DNA from: JBHEPS01 sp046261635
Lineage (GTDB): Bacteria; Acidobacteriota; Thermoanaerobaculia; Gp7-AA8
Reading direction: 5' to 3'
DNA: 7,434 nt
Assembly (NCBI GenBank): GCA_046261635.1
Contig: JBHEOL010000254.1
Span: 1 to 7,434, forward strand
A program made the translations under genes and the position numbers. Positions 1 through 5,636 of the stretch are shown here, piece by piece (within the stretch, counting starts at the first letter, position 1; every line of letters starts with the position of its first letter). The notes beneath the pieces were generated by a model. The model saw only the letters and a list, made by a program, of their open reading frames with translations, did no database searches and was not told where the DNA came from.

Positions 1-96
1 GCTCGAAGGCGAAATTGGGGGGCACGGGGAATCGAAAAAGAGCCATCAGTCAGAAGATTGAAACACAGCGGCGGCTCAGGATGACGAGGGGGAAAT

Positions 97-171
<75 letters not shown>

Positions 172-189
172 CCCCCGGAGGGATTTCGC

Positions 190-218
190 AGTCTAGTGAA
201 CCGCTCGTTTTCGGTCAA
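190..218 (-). promoter_or_regulatory. sigma70-type promoter of tRNA-Cys
   Basis: Read on the minus strand, TTGACC (plus 213-218) and TAGACT (plus 190-195) are separated by exactly 17 bases. The -10 box ends 18 bases before the tRNA 5' end at 171, which predicts a leader of roughly a dozen bases. The promoter sits between the stop codon of the exonuclease gene (234) and the tRNA. Its layout matches the promoter upstream of tRNA-Pro in this window. Assignment is by consensus match only. Confidence 0.75.
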
Positions 219-233
219 TATTCGCGCCCCACG

Positions 234-1694
234 TCACCGTCTGGCGAAATCGATCCATCCTCTTTCGGGGTTCGCGCCGACGAGCTTCACCCTCACCCGA
301 TCCCCGACGTCGAGACCTCGGTCCCCCGACACGACCTTCCCCTCGACGGGCGGGTCGAAGGTCCGGACCCACACTCCCTTCGCGGATGCTCCTGTGATCA
401 CGCCCTGGAATTCCTCTCCGATCCGATTCTGGAGATGAATGGCGGCCGCGGCTTTCGTCGCGAGGCGCTCCACTTTGTCGGCTGCGTTCTCCTGTTTCGT
501 GCAGTGGTCTGCGATGGCGACGAGCTCGTCGAAGTTGTACGGGCTCTTCTCTCCCGCGATGGCGGCCTTGAGCAGGCGCTGCGTGACCAGATCCGGATAG
601 CGCCGGTTTGGCGCCGTCGAATGCGTGTAGTCCCTGACCGCGAGGCCGAAGTGTCCCGGAGGCTCGGAGCCCGCCTTCTGGGCGACGTACTCACCGCGCC
701 CCATCAGCTTGATGATCGATAACGAGAGATCGGGGAAGGTGACCGGATCCTTCTTCTTCTGAATGAGGAGGAACTCCTCGAGAGCGACAGGGTCCGGATC
801 CTGGGGCAGCTTGTGCCGGTACTCCTCCGCGAGCGCGACGATTCGCCCCCACCGTTCCGGGGAGCGGACCACGCGGCGGATCGTCGGCAACTTCCGCCGC
901 TGGAGAAAGCGCGCGCTGATCCCGTTCGCCGCGATCATGAAATCTTCGATGATCTGATGAGCGCGCGTCTGCTGGCGCCGCTCGATGCTGACCACCTCTC
1001 CGTCGGATACCTTCGCTTTTGCCTCGATCGTCTCGAAGTCGAGCGCTCCTTCTTCCTGGCGACGGCTGCGGAGCTTTGCAGCTGCCGCGTCCTGGAGGCG
1101 AGCTTGTTCTGCCGCCGGGGGGAAGGCCGCCATGGCCTCAGGCATTTCCGCCGTCCCTTCGAGCCACTCCGCGACGCTTTCGTAAGCGAGCTGCGCGCGG
1201 TTGCGGACGTGGCCGCGCAGCACGGTCTCTCCTTCGAGCCGGCCGTCGTCGACGATCATCTCCACGACCATCGCCAGACGGTCCTCTCCCGGGTTGAGCG
1301 ACGTGAAGTCGGTGGAGAGCTTCTCCGGCAGCATTGGAAAGATGTGGCCGGGCGTATAGACCGACGTCGTGTTCACCCCGGCGTGCTTGTCGAGCTCCGA
1401 TCCTTTCGGGACGAGAGCATCGACGTCGGCGATCGCGATCAGGACGCGGATGCGCCCTCCACCGAGATCCTCGGCGACTCCGAGCTGATCGAGATCGCGC
1501 GAGTCGTCGTTGTCGATGGAGATCCAGGGAAGGTCCCGCAGGTCACGGATCGTCCCGTCCTCGGGTGCGGCAGGGGCGTGAATGCGTTCGAGCTCCGCCT
1601 GGGCAGCCCGCGGAAGTTGGGCGGTGAGCCCCTGTTCGCTCATCGCGTTGCGGGCAATCTCTTTGAGGTCCAGATGCTTTCGGTCCAAGTTCAT
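234..1694 (-). CDS. RNB-domain (RNase II/R family) 3'-5' exoribonuclease
   Basis: This 486-residue protein should degrade RNA processively from the 3' end using Mg2+ in the cytoplasm. The RNB core spans about residues 50-380. The metal-binding Asp motif is SIDNDDSRDLDQ (59-70), followed by GALDFETIE (216-224), IIEDFMIAANGISARFL (248-264) and the substrate-binding block HFGLAVRDYTHSTAPNRRYPDL (348-369). A C-terminal S1/OB-like segment (about 425-486: EEFQGVITG...VGDRVRVKL) fits RNA binding. There are no N-terminal cold-shock domains, so it is shorter than E. coli RNase II or R (about 640-810 residues). The last Asp of the family's DxDD motif is Gln70 here; I believe this is typical of a bacterial subgroup but cannot verify it. 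The start is set by ATG at 1694, preceded by GAGGAG very close to it (1-3 bases). A role in tRNA 3' trimming is possible but unproven. Confidence 0.93.
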   Translation of the reverse strand: MNLDRKHLDLKEIARNAMSEQGLTAQLPRAAQAELERIHAPAAPEDGTIRDLRDLPWISIDNDDSRDLDQLGVAEDLGGGRIRVLIAIADVDALVPKGSELDKHAGVNTTSVYTPGHIFPMLPEKLSTDFTSLNPGEDRLAMVVEMIVDDGRLEGETVLRGHVRNRAQLAYESVAEWLEGTAEMPEAMAAFPPAAEQARLQDAAAAKLRSRRQEEGALDFETIEAKAKVSDGEVVSIERRQQTRAHQIIEDFMIAANGISARFLQRRKLPTIRRVVRSPERWGRIVALAEEYRHKLPQDPDPVALEEFLLIQKKKDPVTFPDLSLSIIKLMGRGEYVAQKAGSEPPGHFGLAVRDYTHSTAPNRRYPDLVTQRLLKAAIAGEKSPYNFDELVAIADHCTKQENAADKVERLATKAAAAIHLQNRIGEEFQGVITGASAKGVWVRTFDPPVEGKVVSGDRGLDVGDRVRVKLVGANPERGWIDFARR

Positions 1695-1757
1695 TCTCCT
1701 CTTCGCCGTCGATCGGCCGGCAGCTTATCGCGAGCAGCAGGATGCGGCGAGTGGTGT

Positions 1758-1763
1758 CACAAT
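1758..1763 (+). promoter_or_regulatory. candidate -10 element for the pxpBC gene, leaderless layout
   Basis: CACAAT lies exactly seven bases before the ATG at 1771, and no Shine-Dalgarno sequence is visible. If it is a -10 box, the transcript would begin at or next to the start codon. No convincing -35 is seen. The same spacing recurs before the other two plus-strand genes. The assignment rests on pattern alone. Confidence 0.3.
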
Positions 1764-1770
1764 CGAGATC

Positions 1771-3285
1771 ATGTCGGACGGCGCGAAGCGGATCGCCTGC
1801 GCAGCCGCAGGGGATCGTGGCCTGCTGATTCAGGACCAACTCGGCGGCGATCTCGGGCGCCTGGCGCCCCGTGCCCGGCTCCTGCCCGGCGTCGAAGCCG
1901 CGATCTCCGGCCACTCCTCGCTCCTGGTGCTGCTCGAATCAGGCAGTGAGAACCTCCGGAGGGAGCTCGCGATCCGCCTCGCTGCCGCCCCGATCGCCGA
2001 CTCTGCTCCTTCTCGGAAAATCCGGGAGATCAGGGTGTCTTTCGAGGAGAGCGCTGCACCGGATCTCCCGCGACTCATCGAAATGAGCGGCCTGACACGC
2101 GAACGGCTCATCGAAGCGATCGCAAGACTCGACATGCGCGTCCGGTTCCTCGGCTTTCTCCCCGGATTCGCCTATCTCGATGGATGGCCCGCCGAATGGC
2201 AGCTGCCGAGGCTCGACACTCCCCGAGCCCGTGTTCCGGCGGGCAGCTTTGCGGTTGCGGGGCCATCGGCGGGCTTCTATCCGGATACTTCTCCCGGCGG
2301 GTGGAATCTACTTGGCCGCAGTGACACTCCTTTCTGGGATCCTCTTCGCCTTCCCCCGAACCTGTTGAGCCCGGGCGACCAGGTGCGCATCGTCCCTGGC
2401 CCCATCGGCGCGATTCCCCGAGCTCGCGTTCCCGTCGAGCAGGCCGCAGGCGATCCGGCCGCCGAGGTGATCGCGCCGGGAACGCTTTCGATCTCCGTGG
2501 GTCCCGCGCACCCGTCCAATCTGGAGGCCGGAGCGTTTCCGGGGGGTCCGTTCGACGTCGAGGCGGCGGCGGTCGCGAATCGTGCTGTCGGAAATCCGCC
2601 GGATGCGGCGGTTCTCGAGTGCGCGCTCAGCGGGCCCCGGCTGCGGTTCCTCGCGCCCGCGTCGCTGTCATGGACCGGAGCGGCGGCCGACATCGTGGTC
2701 GACGGGAGTCGCGTACCCGATCCCAGGGTGATCGCGGTGAATGAAGGGTCACTCCTTGCGATCGGGAAGATCGGTCCGGGCGCGCGCGGTTGGCTGGCGA
2801 TCTCCGGGGGGTGGGGGATCGCGGAGCTGCCGGGGTTGTCTCCGGTGCCGCTCCGCGCGGGCCAGATCCTCACGGGAGGAGAGCGGTCTCGCGAAACCGG
2901 AAGAATCCGAACCATGGTTCGGGAGCTGCCGACCGAGATTCTCGCGATCGCGGGTCCGGCGTCCGTGGACGCGGGGAGTCTCGAGCAATTGCGGCGGTGC
3001 AGCTGGACGGCAACCGACCGGATGGATCGCACGGGCGTGAGGCTCGTCGGAGCCGGCTGGCAGGGAGAGCGGCCTCCGGCGTCACTCCCATCCACGCCGC
3101 TGCAGTTCGGCTCCGTACAGTGGCATCCCGACGGCAGCCTGCTGGTGATGGGACCCGATCACCCGGTCACCGGGGGCTATCTGCAGGTGATGACGATCCC
3201 GTCGAGCGAGCGATGGAAAATCGCTCAGTTGGGAGCTGGCGCCGCGATACGGTGGCGGATCGAGCCGCCGATTCAGTACGCGTAG
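1771..3285 (+). CDS. pxpBC: 5-oxoprolinase subunit B-C fusion (PxpB-PxpC, KipI-KipA type)
   Basis: One 504-residue chain fuses the two proteins that, with PxpA, form the ATP-dependent 5-oxoprolinase converting 5-oxoproline to glutamate. The PxpB/KipI part covers about residues 1-225: AGDRGLLI near the start, FLGFLPGFAYL (126-136), RVPAGSFAVAGPSAGFYP (154-171) and SPGGWNLLGR (174-183). The PxpC/KipA part follows at about 238-504: ANRAVGNPPDAAVLE (269-283), ARGWLAISGG (338-347), DRTGVRL (419-425), then GSVQWHPDG and GPDHPVTGGY near the end. The QDxGR motif normally near the start of PxpC is not visible, and the His/Tyr normally just before the GFLPGF block are absent, so this copy is divergent. 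ATG 1771 fits the start of the fold; the upstream in-frame ATG at 1582 would run through the exonuclease gene. No pxpA is in the window. It could instead be a related carboxylase- or amidolyase-like protein. Confidence 0.85.
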   Translation: MSDGAKRIACAAAGDRGLLIQDQLGGDLGRLAPRARLLPGVEAAISGHSSLLVLLESGSENLRRELAIRLAAAPIADSAPSRKIREIRVSFEESAAPDLPRLIEMSGLTRERLIEAIARLDMRVRFLGFLPGFAYLDGWPAEWQLPRLDTPRARVPAGSFAVAGPSAGFYPDTSPGGWNLLGRSDTPFWDPLRLPPNLLSPGDQVRIVPGPIGAIPRARVPVEQAAGDPAAEVIAPGTLSISVGPAHPSNLEAGAFPGGPFDVEAAAVANRAVGNPPDAAVLECALSGPRLRFLAPASLSWTGAAADIVVDGSRVPDPRVIAVNEGSLLAIGKIGPGARGWLAISGGWGIAELPGLSPVPLRAGQILTGGERSRETGRIRTMVRELPTEILAIAGPASVDAGSLEQLRRCSWTATDRMDRTGVRLVGAGWQGERPPASLPSTPLQFGSVQWHPDGSLLVMGPDHPVTGGYLQVMTIPSSERWKIAQLGAGAAIRWRIEPPIQYA

Positions 3286-4322
3286 CCCTCGCGCGCTTTC
3301 ACCCGGAACTCGGGATTCCTGAGCCTGACGTCGATCTTCTGGTAGCCGCTCGACCCCGCGGGCTTTCGGATCCGGTAGGTCAGCAGGTAATACCCGCTGG
3401 CGGCGTTCTCGATCCTGCCGAGCGGGGTCTCGAACGAGGTGAAATGTTTGTAGTACTCGCCGCCCGTCTCCGACGAGATGCGGGAAAGCGTCTGCTCGGG
3501 AGGATAGAAAGTGACGTTCCTGAGCAGGAAGATCGAATCGACCGTCACGTTCGCGCTGTTGAGGGCCTGGATCATCGGCTGATACCAGGTCTCCTCGTTT
3601 TCGAGCAGAATCGTCCCGTTCCGAATCTCGCCGATGCCGAACGAGAAGAGCGGCATGATCTTCCGCGCCGCGATCGGGCGCAGGGCGTCGGCCAGAACCT
3701 CGAGGCCGTCGTACACGCGGCCCGTTCCGTTGACCATCTTCTTCACGTCGATGTTCCGCATGATCGACGCTTCTCCCGCGTAGGGTGGTGTCGCCGCCAG
3801 GCCTCGGGAGAAGCTGACGACGTCGTGGAGCGCGGACTCGAGCACCTCACGGTCGTTCGTGAAGTCGGCATAAACCTTCAGGCGGATGTCGTAGCCGGCG
3901 ACGGCTACCTTGTCCTGCGGCTGGAGCTCCTCGTCGATCCACGTGAGCGCGCCCTTGGTGGCCAGGCGCAGCTCGCTCATCAATCCTCGGATCGCTGAAG
4001 GGTCGCCGGGCTCGTGGAAGAAGAGAACGAAGTATCTCTCCTGCCGAACCCGCTCGACCGGAAACGCCGCGTTTTCCTCGCGCGCGGTCAGCAGCGTCCG
4101 GTTGGTGAAGTAGTCGACCGAGAGCAGTTCCTGCGGCTCTCCATCTTCCTCGACGATGAAATCGTCCTTGCCGAGCCCGAGGATCTGATTGCCTCGTGAA
4201 TCGGTGACCGTGGCGTCGACGAGGACCAGATCGACGTCGAGCTGCTCCTGGAACTCGGTCTGCGCGGAAAGGGGAAGACAGACGACCAGCAGAAGAATGA
4301 AGGGAACGACCAGAGCTCGCAT
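3273..4322 (-). CDS. secreted VWFA-related domain protein (acidobacterial type)
   Basis: This 349-residue protein is probably exported: a hydrophobic signal peptide (residues 1-20) ends LPLSA-Q, a plausible signal peptidase I site. An N-terminal segment typical of the family follows, VDLVLVDATVTDSRG (30-44) with GLGKDDFIVEEDGEPQELL (49-67). A VWA-like alpha/beta core runs from about 95 to 315, and the end is YYLLTYRIRKP...VKAREGYAY (311-349). This order matches the VWFA-related family abundant in Acidobacteriota; its function is unknown. The metal-binding DxSxS of a true VWA domain is not present at the expected strand (FVLFFHEPGDPSA, 98-110), so metal-dependent adhesion is doubtful. The ATG at 4322 has GAGGT five bases upstream. 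An in-frame ATG at 4418 is rejected because it lies inside tRNA-Pro. The 3' end overlaps the convergent pxpBC gene by 13 bases. Confidence 0.88.
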   Translation of the reverse strand: MRALVVPFILLLVVCLPLSAQTEFQEQLDVDLVLVDATVTDSRGNQILGLGKDDFIVEEDGEPQELLSVDYFTNRTLLTAREENAAFPVERVRQERYFVLFFHEPGDPSAIRGLMSELRLATKGALTWIDEELQPQDKVAVAGYDIRLKVYADFTNDREVLESALHDVVSFSRGLAATPPYAGEASIMRNIDVKKMVNGTGRVYDGLEVLADALRPIAARKIMPLFSFGIGEIRNGTILLENEETWYQPMIQALNSANVTVDSIFLLRNVTFYPPEQTLSRISSETGGEYYKHFTSFETPLGRIENAASGYYLLTYRIRKPAGSSGYQKIDVRLRNPEFRVKAREGYAY

Positions 4323-4328
4323 GGATGA

Positions 4329-4352
4329 CCTCGCGAAAAGGGTAACGCGAGG
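4329..4352 (-). promoter_or_regulatory. hairpin covering the Shine-Dalgarno of the VWFA-related gene
   Basis: A perfect 7-bp inverted repeat (CCTCGCG at 4329-4335, CGCGAGG at 4346-4352) encloses a 10-base loop. On the minus-strand mRNA its 3' arm contains four of the five bases of the GAGGT ribosome-binding site (plus 4328-4332), five bases before the ATG. Folding would hide the site, so translation could depend on structure. There is no U-run after it, so it is not an obvious terminator for the upstream tRNA-Pro. The structure is seen; its regulatory role is inferred. Confidence 0.45.
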
Positions 4353-4382
4353 GCGAGAGGGGGCGATTCCGGCGGGAGGAAA

Positions 4383-4460
4383 TGGTCGGGGCAAGAGGAT
4401 TTGAACCTCCGACCTCACGGTCCCGAACCGTGCGCTCTAACCAGGCTGAGCTATGCCCCG
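4383..4460 (-). tRNA. tRNA-Pro (anticodon CGG)
   Basis: A full cloverleaf is readable on the minus strand. The acceptor CGGGGCA pairs with TGCCCCG, including the C1-G72 pair characteristic of bacterial tRNA-Pro. The D arm is GCTCAGCCTGGTTAGAGC, and the anticodon stem CACGG/CCGTG has loop TTCGGGA, giving anticodon CGG for codon CCG. The T arm is GGAGG-TTCAAAT-CCTCT. Discriminator A and an encoded CCA follow (plus 4383-4386). It has a strong promoter upstream and lies 60 bases before the VWFA-related gene on the same strand, with no clear terminator between them. Confidence 0.97.
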
Positions 4461-4503
4461 ATGATCTGCCAGACTTCGGCTGAGGACGTCCGAAGGGAGC
4501 GGG

Positions 4504-4532
4504 ATTGTAGGTGATCTCCCGACACCGGTCAA
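4504..4532 (-). promoter_or_regulatory. sigma70-type promoter of tRNA-Pro
   Basis: On the minus strand TTGACC (plus 4527-4532) is followed after exactly 17 bases by TACAAT (plus 4504-4509). A GC-rich discriminator (CCCGCTCCC) follows, as is common at growth-rate-controlled stable-RNA promoters. The -10 ends 43 bases before the tRNA 5' end, so a 5' leader of roughly 35 bases must be removed, presumably by RNase P. Read-through could also supply the VWFA-related gene downstream. Confidence 0.8.
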
Positions 4533-4646
4533 CGGCGTCCCGGGGAGGGGAATTCCACAGCCGCAGAGGTGGGTGAGAGAGAGTCAATCGCCGGGTTCGA
4601 ATGACATGTTGGTCTGGTGAGCTGTCGTTACAGTCCACTCGTCCAC

Positions 4647-4652
4647 TAGAAT
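4647..4652 (+). promoter_or_regulatory. candidate -10 element of the hydrolase gene, leaderless layout
   Basis: TAGAAT matches the -10 consensus at five of six positions and lies exactly seven bases before the ATG at 4660. No Shine-Dalgarno is seen in the GC-only spacer. A -10 box at this distance is the known signature of leaderless transcripts. It overlaps a short tandem repeat, GTCCACT at 4633-4639 and 4641-4647. The -35 region is poor. Confidence 0.45.
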
Positions 4653-4659
4653 CGCGCGC

Positions 4660-5541
4660 ATGATTCGAAGAGGCCTCCTTCTCACCTTCGTTCTGATGCT
4701 GTTGGGCGGCGTCGAGGGACTCGCATGGGGATATCGGGGGCACGAGCTGGCCACGGAGGCTGCGACCTGGGGCCTGCCGCCGGATCTTCCCTCGTTTTTC
4801 CATCGGGCCTATCCGGACCTGATTCACCTGGCCAACGATCCTGATCGGTGGAGAGGCGCGGGCCCCTCGCTCGACGACGCCAATGGGCCGGATCATTTTC
4901 TCGACTACGAATACGTCGCGCATCTCGAGCTCCCTCCGGGGCGGTATACGTTCATCGCACTCCTCTACGAATCAGGGACGGCGCATCGCCTCGGCCTGAA
5001 GCCGGACACCGCCGGGTTCGTAGTCTGGAGGATTGCCGAGCTCGGCGAGAGGCTGACCGATCAGTTTCGGGACTGGAGGAGGACCGAGCCCGGGATCGCG
5101 AGGGAGCGAATCGCGCAGAGCATCATCACCACGGCCGGGACGATGGCTCACTATGTCGAGGACGCGGCGAATCCGCATCACGCCACGATTCACTTCAATG
5201 GATGGGTTGGAGACCCCGGGCTCGGGTTCCGAAACGATTGCGAGACGCACTCGCGGTTCGAATCAGCCTTCGTTTCGAGAGAGATCGACCTGGAGTCGAT
5301 CGTCGATCGAATGAGCGCAGAGGTGCGTCGCGACGACATGTTCGGGGCGGCTGTCGAGCTCCTACGCGGATCGAACGAAAGGGTGATCGAGCTCTACACG
5401 CTGGATGCGGCGGGCGCTTTCGACGGCCCGGCCCGGGTGGACGGGGGGCGGCAATTTGCGGCAGAGAGGCTCGCTGTCGGCGCGTCGACGATCCGCGATC
5501 TCTGGTGGACGGCGTGGCTGAAGAGCGGTGAGGGGCGGTGA
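4660..5541 (+). CDS. secreted zinc-dependent phospholipase C / S1-P1 nuclease-type hydrolase
   Basis: This 293-residue protein has a signal peptide (RR at 3-4, hydrophobic 5-20) with likely cleavage after Ala22. Trp23 would then be the mature N-terminus, as in this superfamily, where the N-terminal Trp binds zinc. Other ligands of the trinuclear zinc site can be placed: His28 (WGYRGHE), Asp60 or Asp62 (ANDPDRW), His79 (GPDHFLDYE), His164, Asp168 and His173 (HYVEDAANPH), and His197 with Glu201 (HSRFE). The HxxxDxxxxxH spacing and the HxxxE pair agree with Bacillus-type phospholipase C; S1/P1 nucleases have HxxxD instead. It therefore likely hydrolyses phosphodiester bonds outside the cytoplasm, but whether in phospholipids or nucleic acids cannot be decided here. 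No Shine-Dalgarno precedes the ATG, and a -10-like TAGAAT ends seven bases upstream. The stop codon lies within a nested inverted repeat. Confidence 0.82.
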   Translation: MIRRGLLLTFVLMLLGGVEGLAWGYRGHELATEAATWGLPPDLPSFFHRAYPDLIHLANDPDRWRGAGPSLDDANGPDHFLDYEYVAHLELPPGRYTFIALLYESGTAHRLGLKPDTAGFVVWRIAELGERLTDQFRDWRRTEPGIARERIAQSIITTAGTMAHYVEDAANPHHATIHFNGWVGDPGLGFRNDCETHSRFESAFVSREIDLESIVDRMSAEVRRDDMFGAAVELLRGSNERVIELYTLDAAGAFDGPARVDGGRQFAAERLAVGASTIRDLWWTAWLKSGEGR

Positions 5542-5577
5542 GAGGATTTTCCGAGTCGGGTCACCGCGATTCACCGC
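5525..5577. repeat. four-box nested inverted repeat of GCGGTGA
   Basis: The heptamer GCGGTGA occurs at 5525-5531 and 5535-5541, and its complement TCACCGC at 5561-5567 and 5571-5577. Within each arm the copies are 10 bases apart, about one helical turn. The arms form two 7-bp stems separated by a three-base internal mismatch around a 19-base loop. The left arm covers the last codons and the stop of the hydrolase gene; the right arm precedes the adenosyltransferase gene. It could be an operator for a dimeric regulator, an RNA hairpin ending the hydrolase transcript (no U-run follows), or chance in GC-rich DNA. Confidence 0.5.
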
Positions 5578-5623
5578 CGGCCTCGCACGGCGGGAAGCGG
5601 TAGAAGCAGGCGGCGCCTCGTGG

Positions 5624-5629
5624 CATGAT
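5624..5629 (+). promoter_or_regulatory. weak candidate -10 element of the adenosyltransferase gene
   Basis: CATGAT lies exactly seven bases before the ATG at 5637, the spacing seen at the other two plus-strand genes. It matches the -10 consensus at four of six positions. If real, the two in-frame ATGs at 5625 and 5628 fall inside the promoter and 5637 is the start. On its own this is weak evidence. Confidence 0.22.
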
Positions 5630-5636
5630 GCCGGGC

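Noticed and set aside
74..87. GCTCAGGATGACGA, resembling part of a dispersed GTCATCCTGAGC-type repeat
   Set aside because: Only one partial copy is present in the window and I cannot show it is repeated; no matching inverted arm is found.
1582..1770. Upstream in-frame ATG extension of pxpBC by 63 codons
   Set aside because: It overlaps the divergent exonuclease gene and its start region, and the extra residues do not resemble PxpB.
1695..1770. Full sigma70 promoter for the exonuclease gene in the divergent gap
   Set aside because: TTGTGA and GATAAG occur on the minus strand, but not at a usable spacing from each other.
813..1949. Long plus-strand open frame opposite the exonuclease gene
   Set aside because: It has Arg-rich, low-complexity content, matches no family I know and lies antisense to a gene with intact RNB motifs; a shadow of GC-rich coding sequence.
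2277..3095. Minus-strand open frame opposite pxpBC
   Set aside because: Composition is Pro/Arg/Ser-rich without domain motifs, and the plus strand carries clear PxpB/PxpC blocks.
2790..3998. Plus-strand open frame of about 400 codons
   Set aside because: It spans the ends of two convergent real genes in the wrong frame or strand and shows no recognisable protein motif.
4323..4418. Upstream in-frame ATG for the VWFA-related gene
   Set aside because: It lies inside tRNA-Pro and would bury the signal peptide; the ATG at 4322 has a good Shine-Dalgarno.
3847..4923. Minus-strand open frame crossing tRNA-Pro and the hydrolase start
   Set aside because: It runs through a tRNA, a promoter and two real genes.
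5542..5636. B12 riboswitch before the adenosyltransferase gene
   Set aside because: The gap is under 100 bases, too short for a cobalamin riboswitch, and I see no B12-box-like sequence.
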